From Methylobacterium sp. J-077 (GTDB lineage: Bacteria > Pseudomonadota > Alphaproteobacteria > Rhizobiales > Beijerinckiaceae): a DNA stretch of 64,000 nt. The translations under genes and the position numbers were made by a program. A model generated the notes under the pieces. The model was not told where the DNA came from and did no database searches. It was given only the letters and a program-made list of their open reading frames with translations. The stretch covers positions 18,330 through 82,329 of the forward strand of contig NZ_JAKSYJ010000037.1 of the NCBI RefSeq assembly GCF_022829365.1, in the 5' to 3' direction. Of this stretch, positions 54,457 to 63,739 are shown piece by piece. The first letter of the stretch is position 1. Every line of letters starts with the position of its first letter.

Positions 54457-55163
54457 CGGGCAGCTCCCCGCGCCGTAAGGGCGGCGTCGATGGCCGCGCG
54501 CAGCTCCCGGGCGCGCTGCCGCACCGGCTCGGTCCCGAACAGGGCGGTGATCACCGCGACGCCGTCCGCTCCGGCGGCGATCACCGGGGCGGCGTTGTGC
54601 AGGCCGATCCCCGCGATGGCGCCGAGCGGCAAACCCGCGCCCCGGGCGAGCCGAGCCCGGAAGGCGATGCGCGAAAACCCGTCGAGGCCGACCGGCGGGT
54701 CGGGATTGTCCTTGCTGGTGGTGGCGAACACGCCGCCGATGCAGGCATAGTCGACCGGGAGCCGGTACAGCTCGTCGGCCTGGGCGGCGGTTTTCACGGT
54801 CAGCCCGATGATCGCCCCCTCCCCCAGCAGGCGGCGCGCCTCGGCCGGGTGGAGATCGCTCTGGCCGAGATGGACGCCGTCCGCCCCCGCGGCCAAAGCG
54901 AGGTCGACCCGGTCGTTGACCAGGACCGGCACCCGCCCACCGACGGCGGCCTGGATCGCCCGGATCCGCGCCAGCGTGGCCCGGGCATCCGGGATGTCCT
55001 TCTCGCGGTACTGGAGCAGGGTGGCGCCCCCCGTCACCGCGTCGGCGGCGAGCCGGGCCAGGTGATCCCCGTCCGCGCCGCAGACACCGACATCGAGGAG
55101 ACCGTAGAGCCGCAGGTCGACGGGCCGGCTCCCGGCCGTCGCGGAGATCGCGCTCGCTGCCAT
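54453..55163 (-). CDS. thiE: Thiamin-phosphate synthase ThiE
   Basis: A 236-residue TIM-barrel enzyme joining HMP-PP and thiazole-phosphate. Family segments are [55 protein letters not shown] and [20 protein letters not shown]. The ATG at 55163 fits the family; a longer frame is not protein-like. It is first in the thiE-thiD unit. No TPP riboswitch could be recognised upstream. Confidence 0.94.
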   Translation of the reverse strand: MAASAISATAGSRPVDLRLYGLLDVGVCGADGDHLARLAADAVTGGATLLQYREKDIPDARATLARIRAIQAAVGGRVPVLVNDRVDLALAAGADGVHLGQSDLHPAEARRLLGEGAIIGLTVKTAAQADELYRLPVDYACIGGVFATTSKDNPDPPVGLDGFSRIAFRARLARGAGLPLGAIAGIGLHNAAPVIAAGADGVAVITALFGTEPVRQRARELRAAIDAALTARGAAR

Positions 55164-55356
55164 CGTGGTCGCCTGCCCCCGCCGGAATTGGCCCCGCGCC
55201 GGCACATCTCCGGCGGCCCTGTTTGGGCAGCGGCCGCCGGCTTGGCAACCCGTCCGGTCACAGGGCCGCGTTGACGCGGGGCGATCCTGCCCCCCTATAG
55301 GGACGGATCCGGTCTGAAAGAATCCCGCGCCCGGCGGGAGAGGGTTTCGAGGGGCG

Positions 55357-56352
55357 ATGACGGTCGGCGAGGCGCAGACGGGTGCGCGCGGGGTACAGGC
55401 CCTGCCGGAGCGCTCCTCCGTGGGCCTCGTCGCGGTGATCGTCGCGGCGACCAAGGGGGAGCCGCGCGCCCTGACCATCCGGGTCCCGGACCAGGCGCCG
55501 GGCCGCGGCGACGGCCTGCCGGCCGGGCCCCTCGTGCCCGAGCACGCCACCCTGGAGCGCGGCCTGCGCGCCTGGGTGGAGCGGCAGACGCACCAGCGCC
55601 TCGGCTATGTCGAGCAGCTCTACACCTTCGGCGACCGCGACCGCTCCGGCGGCGACGAGGCCCCGGAGGCGCACGCGCTCTCGGTGGCCTATCTCGCCCT
55701 GGTCCGCGAGGAGCGCCCGGCCGGCATCGCCGAGGCGGCGTGGCAGAACTGGTACCGCTACCTCCCGTACGAGGATTTCCGCACCGGCCGCCCGCCCCAG
55801 CTCGACGCCATCGAGGCGCGGCTCGCGGCCTGGGCGGCCGAGCCCGCGGATTGCGCGATCCGGACCCGCCGCCTCGACCGGCTCGGCCTCACCTTCGGGA
55901 TGAACGGCGGCACCTGGAACGAGGAGCGCGTGCTGGAGCGCTACGAGTTGCTGTTCGAGGCCGGCCTGATCCCGGAGGCCCGCGGCAATGCCGGCCCGGC
56001 GGTGCCGAACGACCCGACCGGCGTGCCGATGGCCTTCGACCACCGCCGGGTGCTGGCGACCGCGATCGGCCGGCTGCGCGGCAAGATCAAGTACCGCCCC
56101 GTGGTGTTCGAGCTGATGCCCCCGGCCTTCACCCTGCTCCAGCTCCAGCGCACCGTCGAGGCGCTCTCGGGCACGCAGCTGCACAAGCAGAATTTTCGCC
56201 GCCTCGTGGCCCAGCAGGGGCTGGTGGAGGAGACCGAGGCGATCACCCGCGGCACCGCCGGCCGGCCGGCGCGGCTGGTGCGCTTCCGGCGGGAGGTGCT
56301 GCTGGAGCGCCCGGCCCCGGGGCTGCGGCTGCCGTCGCGGCGGGTGGGTTAG
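55357..56352 (+). CDS. NrtR-like NAD-biosynthesis regulator (Nudix-related repressor)
   Basis: A 331-residue regulator. The N-terminal half has a Nudix-like fold but the Nudix box is degenerate (around RGLRAWVERQTHQRLGYVEQ), lacking the catalytic glutamates, as in regulators that sense ADP-ribose. The C-terminal winged helix contains the family segment RGKIKYRPVVFELMPPAFTL followed by LQLQRTVEAL. Such proteins repress NAD synthesis or uptake genes. The protein is longer than NrtR of most bacteria. It is divergent from thiE. No NAD gene is beside it. Confidence 0.88.
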   Translation: MTVGEAQTGARGVQALPERSSVGLVAVIVAATKGEPRALTIRVPDQAPGRGDGLPAGPLVPEHATLERGLRAWVERQTHQRLGYVEQLYTFGDRDRSGGDEAPEAHALSVAYLALVREERPAGIAEAAWQNWYRYLPYEDFRTGRPPQLDAIEARLAAWAAEPADCAIRTRRLDRLGLTFGMNGGTWNEERVLERYELLFEAGLIPEARGNAGPAVPNDPTGVPMAFDHRRVLATAIGRLRGKIKYRPVVFELMPPAFTLLQLQRTVEALSGTQLHKQNFRRLVAQQGLVEETEAITRGTAGRPARLVRFRREVLLERPAPGLRLPSRRVG

Positions 56353-56422
56353 CCGGCGACGGGTTAGTCCGATGCGCCGTCAAGGACGGTTGCGGAGGCG
56401 GCATGTTCGACCTGTCACCACG

Positions 56423-57643
56423 TCAGACGGGCATCAGGCTCGCAGGGGCGGGGCGCGCCGCGCGCCACAGCCAGACCGCCGTCAGCACCAGCAGCACGGT
56501 GGCGACGGCGCCGGTGCAGTCCAGGGCGTCCCAGCCGGCCCGGCTGCCGGGGCCGAGGAGACGCACCAGCACCGGGCCGACGATCTGTCCGGCCGCGAAG
56601 GCGGCGGTCATGCGGGCGAGGAGCGGTGTCGGATTGTCGGGCCGCGCCTCGCGGGCCAGCTGCAGGCCCGCCATGGTGGCGACCATGAACGTGCCGCCCA
56701 CCAGGATCGCCGAGGCTGCCACCGCCCAGAGGGTGTGGGCGGCCAGGGGCAGGCCGGTGCCGAGCGCCATGACCCCCTGCGCCACCGCCCAGAGCCGTTG
56801 GCGCGGCACGCGTGTCAGCCATCGGGCCACGGCCGCCACCGACAGGGCGGCGGCCAGGCCGAACAGCGGCCAGGTCAGGCCGAACACGCTTGGGTCGGAG
56901 GCCAGCGCCCGGGCCATGGCCGGCAGGAACGTCGCCGGCACGATGTAGCCGAACCCGAAGATGCCGTAGCACAGGACCAGGGCCGCCTGCCCGTTCCGGG
57001 GGCGGCCGGCGAAGCCCGCGGCTTCGCGCTCCCCGATCCCGGCCGCGACCCTGCCCTGCCCCCGGGACAGGGACCAGACCAGCAGCGCGCCGAGCCCCGC
57101 GATCAAGCCCAGTTCGAGCCACAGCCGCGCCGCCGGCTGAATCCCACCGAGCCAGGCCAGCGTCCCGGCGAGCGCGATCCCTACGCCGACGCCGGTGTAG
57201 ATCCACGCGCCGAACTGCGCGACGCCGCGCCTGGCGAGCTCGGCCAGGCACCAGCCGCTCGCGCAGACCAGGGCCCAGGCGCTGAACAATCCGGCCAGGG
57301 CCCGCAATCCGGCCCCGAGACCGGCCGGCGCATCGTGGTCGACCGCCGCCATCGCCACCGTGGTGAGCGCCACGCCCGCCAGGCTCAGGAGCAGCCCCCG
57401 CCGCGGATCGCGGGCGAACCCCGACGCGGTCAGGGCGCCGACCAGATACCCGGCATAGTTCGCCGCGGCCCATTCCGCCCCCGCGGCGGCCGTGAGGGTG
57501 CCGTCGCGCATCATCAGCGGCATCAGGGGCGTGAAGGCGAACCGGCCGATCCCCATCGCCACCGCGAGGGCGACGAGGCCGCTGGCGACGACCGGCCAGG
57601 GCGTGTGCTCGGAATCCGTCGGGGGGGGCTGGAGCGTGCTCAT
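56423..57643 (-). CDS. YbfB/YjiJ-family MFS transporter
   Basis: A 406-residue membrane protein. The N-terminus has MGIGRFAFTPLMPLMM, the family hallmark of the YbfB/YjiJ class, and later AANYAGYLVGAL and VCYGIFGFGYIVPATFLPAM-like text (LCYGIFGFGYIVPATFLPAM). Substrate is unknown. It is divergent from a LysR regulator with a 68-base gap that holds a T-N11-A dyad, suggesting that the regulator controls it. The start at 57643 leaves an intact first helix. Confidence 0.87.
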   Translation of the reverse strand: MSTLQPPPTDSEHTPWPVVASGLVALAVAMGIGRFAFTPLMPLMMRDGTLTAAAGAEWAAANYAGYLVGALTASGFARDPRRGLLLSLAGVALTTVAMAAVDHDAPAGLGAGLRALAGLFSAWALVCASGWCLAELARRGVAQFGAWIYTGVGVGIALAGTLAWLGGIQPAARLWLELGLIAGLGALLVWSLSRGQGRVAAGIGEREAAGFAGRPRNGQAALVLCYGIFGFGYIVPATFLPAMARALASDPSVFGLTWPLFGLAAALSVAAVARWLTRVPRQRLWAVAQGVMALGTGLPLAAHTLWAVAASAILVGGTFMVATMAGLQLAREARPDNPTPLLARMTAAFAAGQIVGPVLVRLLGPGSRAGWDALDCTGAVATVLLVLTAVWLWRAARPAPASLMPV

Positions 57644-57671
57644 GTCGGCATCCCTTGAACACCCGCCCGGC

Positions 57672-57688
57672 ATTCTTGGAAAATGAAT
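57672..57688. promoter_or_regulatory. Candidate LysR-type box
   Basis: ATTC-N9-GAAT (57672-57688) forms a dyad with T-N11-A spacing (T57674, A57686), the core of LysR-regulator sites. It lies between the divergent transporter and lysR-type genes. Binding is inferred from position. Confidence 0.5.
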
Positions 57689-57711
57689 TTTTGTGACGTA
57701 CGGTTCTCTGG

Positions 57712-58584
57712 ATGAGAACGATGGATCTCGACGATCTCGACATCTTCCGCTGCGTGGTCCGGGAAGGCGGGGTCACGCGGGCGGCGGCGATGCTGCACCG
57801 GGTCCCGTCCAACGTGACGACCCGGATCAAGCAGTTCGAGGCGCGGCTGGGCGTGGCCCTGTTCCGCCGTCAGGGCCGCAGCCTGACCCTCACCGAGGCC
57901 GGGCGCACCCTCCTGGGCCATGCCGAGGCGCTGCTGCAGATGGCCGATCTGGCCGAGCAGGAATTGCGCAGCGGCGTGGTCCGCGGCGTCCTGCGGCTGG
58001 GCTCGCTGGAGAGCGCGGCGGGCGCGCGACTGCCGCCGATCCTGTCGGCTTTCCATGCTCAGTTCCCCGACGTCACGATCGAGCTGCAGACCGGCACGAC
58101 CCGGGCCATGCTCCGGCAGCTCGAGCGCTTCGAGATCGAGGCGGCCTTCGTCTCCGAGCCGTTCGATCGCACGAGCCTGTCGTCGGTGCCGGTCTTCGAC
58201 GAGGAACTGGTGCTGATCACCGGCCGGAATGCGCCCGGGATCGGCACCGGCCGACGGACCCTGGTGGCGTTCCCGCACGGCTGCTCCTACCGCCAGCGCC
58301 TGATCGAGTGGCTGGCCGAAGAGGGCGCGTCCTACGACCGGGTTCTGGAGATGAGCTCGTACCACGCCATCGTGGCCTGCGTGGCGGCCGGCACCGGCAT
58401 GGCCATCGTGCCGGCGGAGGTGCTCGACCATGCGGTGATGAGCACGGCGGTGGAGCGCCACCCGCTGCCGGCGCACCTGCGCCGCAACCGGACCCGCCTG
58501 GTGTGGTCGGGGGAGGCCAGCGCGGCCCTGCGCGCCCTCATGGCGCTGCTGCCCGACAGGGCCGAGACTCGGCCCGCAGCGTAG
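57712..58584 (+). CDS. LysR-family transcriptional regulator
   Basis: A 290-residue LysR regulator. The winged helix-turn-helix is in the first 60 residues (DIFRCVVREGGVTRAAAMLH, RVPSNVTTRIKQFEARLG, LFRRQGRSLTLTEAG), followed by a two-lobed effector domain. Translation could start at ATG 57721 (MDLDDLD), the family-typical start. It faces the divergent YbfB-type transporter and probably regulates it. Confidence 0.92.
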   Translation: MRTMDLDDLDIFRCVVREGGVTRAAAMLHRVPSNVTTRIKQFEARLGVALFRRQGRSLTLTEAGRTLLGHAEALLQMADLAEQELRSGVVRGVLRLGSLESAAGARLPPILSAFHAQFPDVTIELQTGTTRAMLRQLERFEIEAAFVSEPFDRTSLSSVPVFDEELVLITGRNAPGIGTGRRTLVAFPHGCSYRQRLIEWLAEEGASYDRVLEMSSYHAIVACVAAGTGMAIVPAEVLDHAVMSTAVERHPLPAHLRRNRTRLVWSGEASAALRALMALLPDRAETRPAA

Positions 58585-58650
58585 GGCGCGCCCGGACCCT
58601 CGAACGCGCTCGCTAACGCCGAGCCGGAATCCACTTCGGCTGCGTGCGCT

Positions 58651-59469
58651 TTAGCCGTAGGTGTGATCGTCCGCCGGGAACCGCCCGGCCCGCACCTCCT
58701 CGGCGTAGGCCTTCACGGCGTCCTCGATATGGGCCCGGAGCGACCCGAACTGGCGGACGAATTTCGGCGTCTTCTCGGAGAGGCCGAGCATGTCCTCCAG
58801 CACCAGGATCTGACCGTCGCAGACCGCCGAGGCGCCGATGCCGATCGTGGCGGCGGTGACCTGGGGCGACATGGCGATGGCTCGCGCTACCGGCTCGACG
58901 ATGCCCTCCAGCACGATCGCGAAGGCGCCGGCCTCGGAGATCGACCGTGCGTCCTCGAGCAGGCGGCGCTCGTCGTCCGGCGCCCGGCCCTGGACCTTGA
59001 ACCCGCCCATCGTGTTCACCGCCTGCGGGGTGAGGCCGATATGGCCCATCACCGGCACGCCGCGCTGGACCAGGAAGGCCACCGTCTCGGCGAAATGCGC
59101 CCCGCCCTCCATCTTGATCGCCCCTGCCCCGGTCTCCTTGAGCACCCGGACGGCGTTGAGGAAGGCCTGCTCCCGGCTCGCCTCGTAGGAGCCGAACGGC
59201 ATGTCGACCACGACGAGCGCCTTCTCGGTCCCGCGGATCACCGCCTGCGCCTGCAGGATCATCATCTCCAGGGTGACGGGAATGGTCGATTCCATCCCGT
59301 GCATCACCATGCCGAGCGAATCGCCCACCAGGATGAAGTCGCAGTAGGGATCGACGATGCCGGCGGTGTGGGCGTGGTAGGCGGTGAGCGCGATGATCTT
59401 GCGCCCCTCGGCCTTGCGCTTGCCGATGTCGACGGCCCGGAGCCGGCGGGACTGCACGACCTGCGACAT
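58651..59469 (-). CDS. panB: 3-methyl-2-oxobutanoate hydroxymethyltransferase PanB
   Basis: A 272-residue TIM-barrel enzyme of pantothenate synthesis that transfers a hydroxymethyl group from 5,10-methylene-THF to 2-oxoisovalerate. Characteristic motifs are [44 protein letters not shown] and [15 protein letters not shown]. Length is normal. The usual partner panC is not next to it. Confidence 0.97.
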   Translation of the reverse strand: MSQVVQSRRLRAVDIGKRKAEGRKIIALTAYHAHTAGIVDPYCDFILVGDSLGMVMHGMESTIPVTLEMMILQAQAVIRGTEKALVVVDMPFGSYEASREQAFLNAVRVLKETGAGAIKMEGGAHFAETVAFLVQRGVPVMGHIGLTPQAVNTMGGFKVQGRAPDDERRLLEDARSISEAGAFAIVLEGIVEPVARAIAMSPQVTAATIGIGASAVCDGQILVLEDMLGLSEKTPKFVRQFGSLRAHIEDAVKAYAEEVRAGRFPADDHTYG

Positions 59470-59505
59470 GGTTCAGACCTCTTTCGGCATCCCGGTCGAG
59501 CGCGG

Positions 59506-59604
59506 GTCCCCTCTCCCGTGCGGGAGAGGGACAGGGTGAGGGATGCGACTTTTCCGGAGAACCCTGGTCCCTCTCCCCAGCCCTCTCCCGAGCGGGAGAG
59601 GGGG
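59506..59604. repeat. Intergenic repeat family A, copy 2
   Basis: CCCCTCTCCC-GTGC-GGGAGAGGG, then GGGTGAGGG, TGCGACT and TCCGGA, then CCCTCTCCCG-AG-CGGGAGAGGG. The order and spacing match the copy at 2134-2231, so it is the same two-hairpin element. Confidence 0.8.
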
Positions 59605-59662
59605 CGCGTTCCGCGTCATGCGCCTCGTTCGGCAGCCCTCATACACCGCCCCGAACCGCGGG

Positions 59663-60256
59663 TCAGCGCCCCGCCTGCGGCTCGGCCCCCGCCTTCCATG
59701 CCGGATCCTCGCGCAGGGCGGTGGTCTCGTGCGTCTCCTGCCAGCCCTCGACGCCCTCGGGGAACCAGCGGATGCCGGTATAGCCCTTGCGAACCAGCCG
59801 CTTGGCCGCGTTCCAGCTGCCCCAGCATTCGACGTGGCAGAAGACCACGACGGGCTTGGTCCGGTCGCCGCCGGTCAGCTCGGCGACCCGGGCGTAGAAC
59901 AGGGCCTCGCGCTCCGGGGCCAGGGGCTCGGCCCCGGCCTCCGGCATCCAGACCGAACCGGGGATCGAGGGATGCACCGGCAGCCAGAGCCGGTTGGCGG
60001 GGAAGTTCGACGGCTTGCGGTCGGGGGCGGCGACGTCGATCAGAACCGGCCTGTCCGGCCCCGCCATCAGGGCCGCGAGTTTTTCGGCGTCGATCACCGC
60101 GGCGCCCGTCAGCGTCTGCGGGGTGTAGCCCTTGGGCGGACCGGCATAGAGCCCCTCTGGCTCGGGCACGTTCACGGGCGAATCCGCCGGCGCGGCGGCG
60201 AGGCAGCCGATGGCGGCCAACGCCGCCGCGAGCCGGCCGATCAGGGTCGCGCGCAT
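59663..60256 (-). CDS. PQQ-dependent catabolism-associated CXXCW motif protein (rhodanese-like)
   Basis: A 197-residue exported protein. A signal peptide (LIGRLAAALAAIGCLAAA) precedes a rhodanese-like domain with the family motif CHVECW (Cys140, Cys144, Trp145). Proteins of this family are encoded with PQQ-dependent alcohol or lupanine-type dehydrogenases and may aid electron relay or maturation in the periplasm. It is the last gene of a three-gene operon; the start overlaps the end of the SoxYZ-like gene closely (gap of two bases). Confidence 0.9.
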   Translation of the reverse strand: MRATLIGRLAAALAAIGCLAAAPADSPVNVPEPEGLYAGPPKGYTPQTLTGAAVIDAEKLAALMAGPDRPVLIDVAAPDRKPSNFPANRLWLPVHPSIPGSVWMPEAGAEPLAPEREALFYARVAELTGGDRTKPVVVFCHVECWGSWNAAKRLVRKGYTGIRWFPEGVEGWQETHETTALREDPAWKAGAEPQAGR

Positions 60257-60258
60257 GA

Positions 60259-61077
60259 TCAGTTCGTCGGGCTCGGCGGGGTGAAGCTGTGCTGCCAGCT
60301 GCCGCCGGCATTGTCGCTCGCCGCGACCTGCAGCGGCTTGCCGTCCGGTTTGAACGCGAAGTTGATCACCGGGTTCGACGAGATCGAGATGTCGCCGGTC
60401 ATGGTGAAGACCTTCTTGTCGCCCGCCGAGACGGTGAGCTTGTCGATGTAGCGGGCCGGCGTGTAGTCGCGGGTGACCTGGTTCATCTGCATCCCGGAAA
60501 AGTTCGGGTGGCGGATCATCAGGGTGGCCTCCACCGGCTTGCCGGGCTGGGTCTCGGCGAACTTCACGCGCATGTCGCCCATGCCCTTCATGGCCTCCTC
60601 GTCGCTCATGCCCATCGGGGCCGAGCAGCCGCCGGACGCCTTCACGAACTGCTTGGCCTCGTAGAGCTTGCCGTCCTGGGTCTCCACCACGGCATGCATG
60701 TCGGTGTAGTTGTTGACCCGCACCCGCAGCTTCAGCTCCGCCGGGTCGGCGGCCGGCCCGAACTCGAACTTGGCCGCGTAGGGCGCCGGGTTGTCGTCGA
60801 TCACCAGCGAGACCGCCTTGATCCGCGACGGCTCGGGCATGGTCAGGGTGATCGGCACCAGGGCGGCGTCGAGCGCCCGGGCCGGCGCGTCGATCTTCAC
60901 CAGGCTGTCGGTCTGCTCGATGGCGCGGTCGCCGAAGATCGACTTGGCGATCTCCTGCCAGCGCGCGGTGCGCTCCTGCTCGGTGTCGGAGGCGCCGGCG
61001 GCCAGGGCCGGACCCGCCAGGGCGGAGGTGGCGAGGATGAGGGCGAGCGCTGCCGTGGGGGCGGTCTTGAGCGTCAT
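60259..61077 (-). CDS. Quinoprotein dehydrogenase-associated SoxYZ-like carrier
   Basis: A 272-residue periplasmic protein with a signal peptide (LALILATSALAGPALA). The N-terminal SoxY-like domain ends with the conserved cysteine in ASGGCSAP (Cys151), and the C-terminal part is SoxZ-like (VFTMTGDISISSNPVINF). SoxYZ proteins carry thio-groups on this cysteine; here the fused carrier is thought to serve PQQ-linked oxidation. The ATG at 61077 has GGGAG upstream. It lies between the zinc hydrolase and CXXCW genes in one operon. Confidence 0.91.
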   Translation of the reverse strand: MTLKTAPTAALALILATSALAGPALAAGASDTEQERTARWQEIAKSIFGDRAIEQTDSLVKIDAPARALDAALVPITLTMPEPSRIKAVSLVIDDNPAPYAAKFEFGPAADPAELKLRVRVNNYTDMHAVVETQDGKLYEAKQFVKASGGCSAPMGMSDEEAMKGMGDMRVKFAETQPGKPVEATLMIRHPNFSGMQMNQVTRDYTPARYIDKLTVSAGDKKVFTMTGDISISSNPVINFAFKPDGKPLQVAASDNAGGSWQHSFTPPSPTN

Positions 61078-61118
61078 GGCGTTTCTCCCGGTTGGTCTCA
61101 ATATGGAAGGTCGAAGAA

Positions 61119-62090
61119 TTATTCCCACTCGAGTTCCTGGTAGGCCACGGTGACGTTGCGGCCGTTATAGGTGTCGAACAGGGCCCACTTGTCCCGCTGG
61201 TCCCGGGCGACGCTGGCCACGGCTTTGTCGATCGGGACATCCTTGGCGATCGCCGCCCGGGTGCCGTCGCGCAGCGCCGTCAGGTAGCCGGAGAGATCGG
61301 CGAGCGCCGGGGCGAGATCGACCGAGACCGGCCCGTGGCCCGGTACCGCGCGGGTCACGCCCATGGCCTTCAGCCGGTCGATCTCCTCGAGCCAACCGCG
61401 GAGGCTGCCGTCGAGCGACGGGATCCGGTTCACGAACAGCAGGTCGGCGGGAAACAGCAGGCCGCTGCCGGAATCGCGCATCGACAGGTCGCAGGTGGTG
61501 TGCGCCGGCCCGTGCGCCGTGAAGGTCAGGCGGCGATCACCGAGGTCGATCTCGGCGGTGTCGGCCACGCTCATCGTCGGGTAGACCACCGGCCCGGTGC
61601 GATCCTCGCCGAGCAGCTCGACAAGGCGCTTGCGGTAGAACTCACCCCGCGCGCCCAGCGCCTCTGTGAGCTTGGCGTGGCCGATGAAGACCGGCTTGTC
61701 CTGCACGAAGGCCCCGGCCCCGAACACGTGGTCCGGGTGGACATGGGTGAGCACCACGTGGGTGATCGGTTTTGGCGTGCGCTTGGCTATCTCGCCCCGC
61801 AGCCACTGCCCGTCCGCGAGGCTGCCGCCGGTCTCGGTGACGAGCACGCCGTCCCGGCCGATGAGGAAGCCGATATTGGCGATGGCGTCAGCATTGTCGG
61901 TGGTGGCGTCGGCGATCAGTCCCTTGCGCACGAAGATGCCGGGGCCGACCTCCTCCATCGAGAATGCTTCCGCAGCGCGCCCGAGGGTCGGCAGGCAGCA
62001 CAGGCAGAGGCCGGCGAACAGGGCGTGGCGCCGCGACAGGGTGCGGCCCGAAGCGGCGGACTCGCCTGGATGGACGGCGGAAGCCGTCAT
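61119..62090 (-). CDS. Quinoprotein relay system zinc metallohydrolase 2
   Basis: A 323-residue metallo-beta-lactamase-fold protein. The metal site is HVHPDH (His116, His118, Asp120, His121), with a further conserved histidine (TAHGPAHT) and GHGPV. The leader (SRRHALFAGLCLC) has a twin arginine, so Tat export is possible. It is the first gene of the operon, and the ATG at 62090 has GGGAGG upstream. Family members occur with quinoprotein dehydrogenases; no such dehydrogenase is encoded in this window. Confidence 0.91.
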   Translation of the reverse strand: MTASAVHPGESAASGRTLSRRHALFAGLCLCCLPTLGRAAEAFSMEEVGPGIFVRKGLIADATTDNADAIANIGFLIGRDGVLVTETGGSLADGQWLRGEIAKRTPKPITHVVLTHVHPDHVFGAGAFVQDKPVFIGHAKLTEALGARGEFYRKRLVELLGEDRTGPVVYPTMSVADTAEIDLGDRRLTFTAHGPAHTTCDLSMRDSGSGLLFPADLLFVNRIPSLDGSLRGWLEEIDRLKAMGVTRAVPGHGPVSVDLAPALADLSGYLTALRDGTRAAIAKDVPIDKAVASVARDQRDKWALFDTYNGRNVTVAYQELEWE

Positions 62091-62113
62091 GCCGAAACCT
62101 CCCTGTTTATTGC

Positions 62114-62131
62114 CTACCATTAAGTAGGTAG
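62114..62131. promoter_or_regulatory. Candidate TetR operator of the quinoprotein relay operon
   Basis: CTACC-N8-GGTAG (62114-62131) is a palindrome overlapping CCTAC-CATTAA-GTAGG (62113-62128). It is centred about 33 bases upstream of the metallohydrolase start and 95 bases from the divergent TetR gene, a typical site for a TetR repressor acting on both promoters. Confidence 0.7.
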
Positions 62132-62217
62132 ATCTTTGCGCGGTCAAGTGGCAGATTGAGCGACAGGCGCGGGACGGTCACACGTTCGCGCGAGCCGAGA
62201 GAGACGATGTTGGGGCG

Positions 62218-62781
62218 ATGCGAGACACCCGCGCCGAGCTGCTGAGTCAGGCCGAGACCCTGGTCCGGGGGCGCGGCTATGCCGGGTTCAGCTACGCCGA
62301 CCTCGCCGAGGCGGTGGGGATCCGCAAGGCGAGCATCCACCACCACTTCCCCACCAAGGTCGATCTCGGGGCGGCCCTGGTGGCGGCCTATGCCGACCGC
62401 TACGACGCGGCCCTGGCAACGATCCGCATTGATGTGCCGGACGGCCCGGGGCGGATCGCGGCCTATGGACAGCTCTATCTCGGCGGCGTCGAGCAGGGGC
62501 TCGGCTGCCTGTGCGCGGCGCTCGCCATCGAGGGCGAGGCCCTGCCCGAGCGCCTGCGCGGCGACATCGCGGCGTTCTTCGAGGGGCACCTCGCTTGGCT
62601 GGAGGCGGTGTTGCGCGCGGGTCAAGCCGACGGCAGCGTCCGGGCCGGACAGGAGCCGGCGGTGCTCGCCCGCTACGTCATCGCCACCCTGGAGGGTGCG
62701 CTGCTGATGGAGCGGCTGTTCGCGAGCCCGGCGGCGTTTTCTGGGACGCTGGCCGTGCTGGTCGAGGGGCTCAGGGCGTGA
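62218..62781 (+). CDS. TetR-family transcriptional regulator
   Basis: A 187-residue regulator. The helix-turn-helix is in YAGFSYADLAEAVGIRKASI and HHHFPTKVDLG, which is a TetR signature. The C-terminal domain is helical and binds an unknown ligand. It is divergent from the quinoprotein relay operon, with a palindrome between, so it likely represses that operon until an alcohol or related inducer is present (inferred). Confidence 0.9.
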   Translation: MRDTRAELLSQAETLVRGRGYAGFSYADLAEAVGIRKASIHHHFPTKVDLGAALVAAYADRYDAALATIRIDVPDGPGRIAAYGQLYLGGVEQGLGCLCAALAIEGEALPERLRGDIAAFFEGHLAWLEAVLRAGQADGSVRAGQEPAVLARYVIATLEGALLMERLFASPAAFSGTLAVLVEGLRA

Positions 62782-63112
62782 GGCGGAGACGGTCCACGGC
62801 CGGTGGCCGATCCGCGCGCGCAGGGGCATCTTCTACGGTTGCGATCGGCTCGGGCGAGCCTACGCGGATAAGCTCTCCCAATCCGCCGTGTTCCGGCACG
62901 GTCTGAATGCAATCCGCTTGACTTTGGTGCTGTCCGAGAAGGGTAGTTTTGCGACGATCCGCTTCCGGGTGGCAGTGCATGGATGCGGACTTCGTCTCCG
63001 TACCCGGTTGCGATTCTAATCAGCCGATTCAATCGGTACGCTTTGAGCAAGCCTCACCATAAGCTTGACGGCGATCTTACGGTCGATATCCCTTCCACAG
63101 AGCGGAGCGCCC
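62782..63112. other. Intergenic region
   Basis: No gene is supported in about 330 bases between the TetR and esterase genes. It contains a small perfect palindrome CCGATT-C-AATCGG at 63024-63036, about 75 bases before the esterase start, which might be an operator. Confidence 0.5.
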
Positions 63113-63739
63113 ATGCCGATGACGAGAACCCGCCGCAGCTTGGTCTTGGCGGTGCTCGCCGGGTTAGCCGCCCTGCCTATCGCCTTGGATAGCGCGCGTG
63201 CCGCATCGGCGACCATCGTGGCGCTCGGTGCAAGCAACACGGAGGGGATGAAGCTCACCAGCGCGGAGGCGTACCCAGCTCAGCTGGAACAGATCCTACG
63301 GGCGAAGGGCCTCGACGTGTCGGTCATCAATGCAGGCGTGAGCGGGGACACGTCCGAGGGGATGCTCAACCGTGTGGGCACCAGTGTGCCGGACGGAACG
63401 AGGGTGGTGATCCTACAACCAGGCGGCAATGACGGTCGGGGCGGCAGGCGGCAGGGGGGGCGCATCGTTGACCCAGCGCAATCAGCGGCCAACCTCGACG
63501 CGATCATCACGCAGTTGCAGGCACGCGGTATCAGGGTCGCCGTCTTCAACGGTCTCGCAGGAGCCGGGCGAGAGGCCGCTATGCGCCATCATGCCGTTTT
63601 TCTAGGTCAATTCTTCGCTGGCATTCCTGACACTGCACGGCAGCCAGATGGCCAGCATCTTACAGCTGAGGGCTACGCGATGGTGGCGCAGCGCATCGCA
63701 CCCCAGATCAGCGCCATGCTCGGTCGCGGTGGTCGGTGA
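63113..63739 (+). CDS. SGNH/GDSL-family esterase, TesA-like
   Basis: A 208-residue secreted hydrolase. The signal peptide (RRSLVLAVLAGLAALPIALDSARA) is followed by the SGNH blocks: block I with GASNTEG (variant of GDS, catalytic Ser), block II with NAGVSGDTS, block III with QPGGND, and the Asp-His pair in DGQHLT. It resembles the TesA/lysophospholipase type. An insertion rich in Gly and Arg follows block III (GRGGRRQGG). The ATG at 63113 has GGAG upstream. Confidence 0.88.
   Translation: MPMTRTRRSLVLAVLAGLAALPIALDSARAASATIVALGASNTEGMKLTSAEAYPAQLEQILRAKGLDVSVINAGVSGDTSEGMLNRVGTSVPDGTRVVILQPGGNDGRGGRRQGGRIVDPAQSAANLDAIITQLQARGIRVAVFNGLAGAGREAAMRHHAVFLGQFFAGIPDTARQPDGQHLTAEGYAMVAQRIAPQISAMLGRGGR

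Noticed and set aside
55164..55320. A TPP riboswitch upstream of thiE
   Set aside because: The conserved CUGAGA and GAUCUGGAUAAUGCCAGCG-like core elements were looked for and not found.
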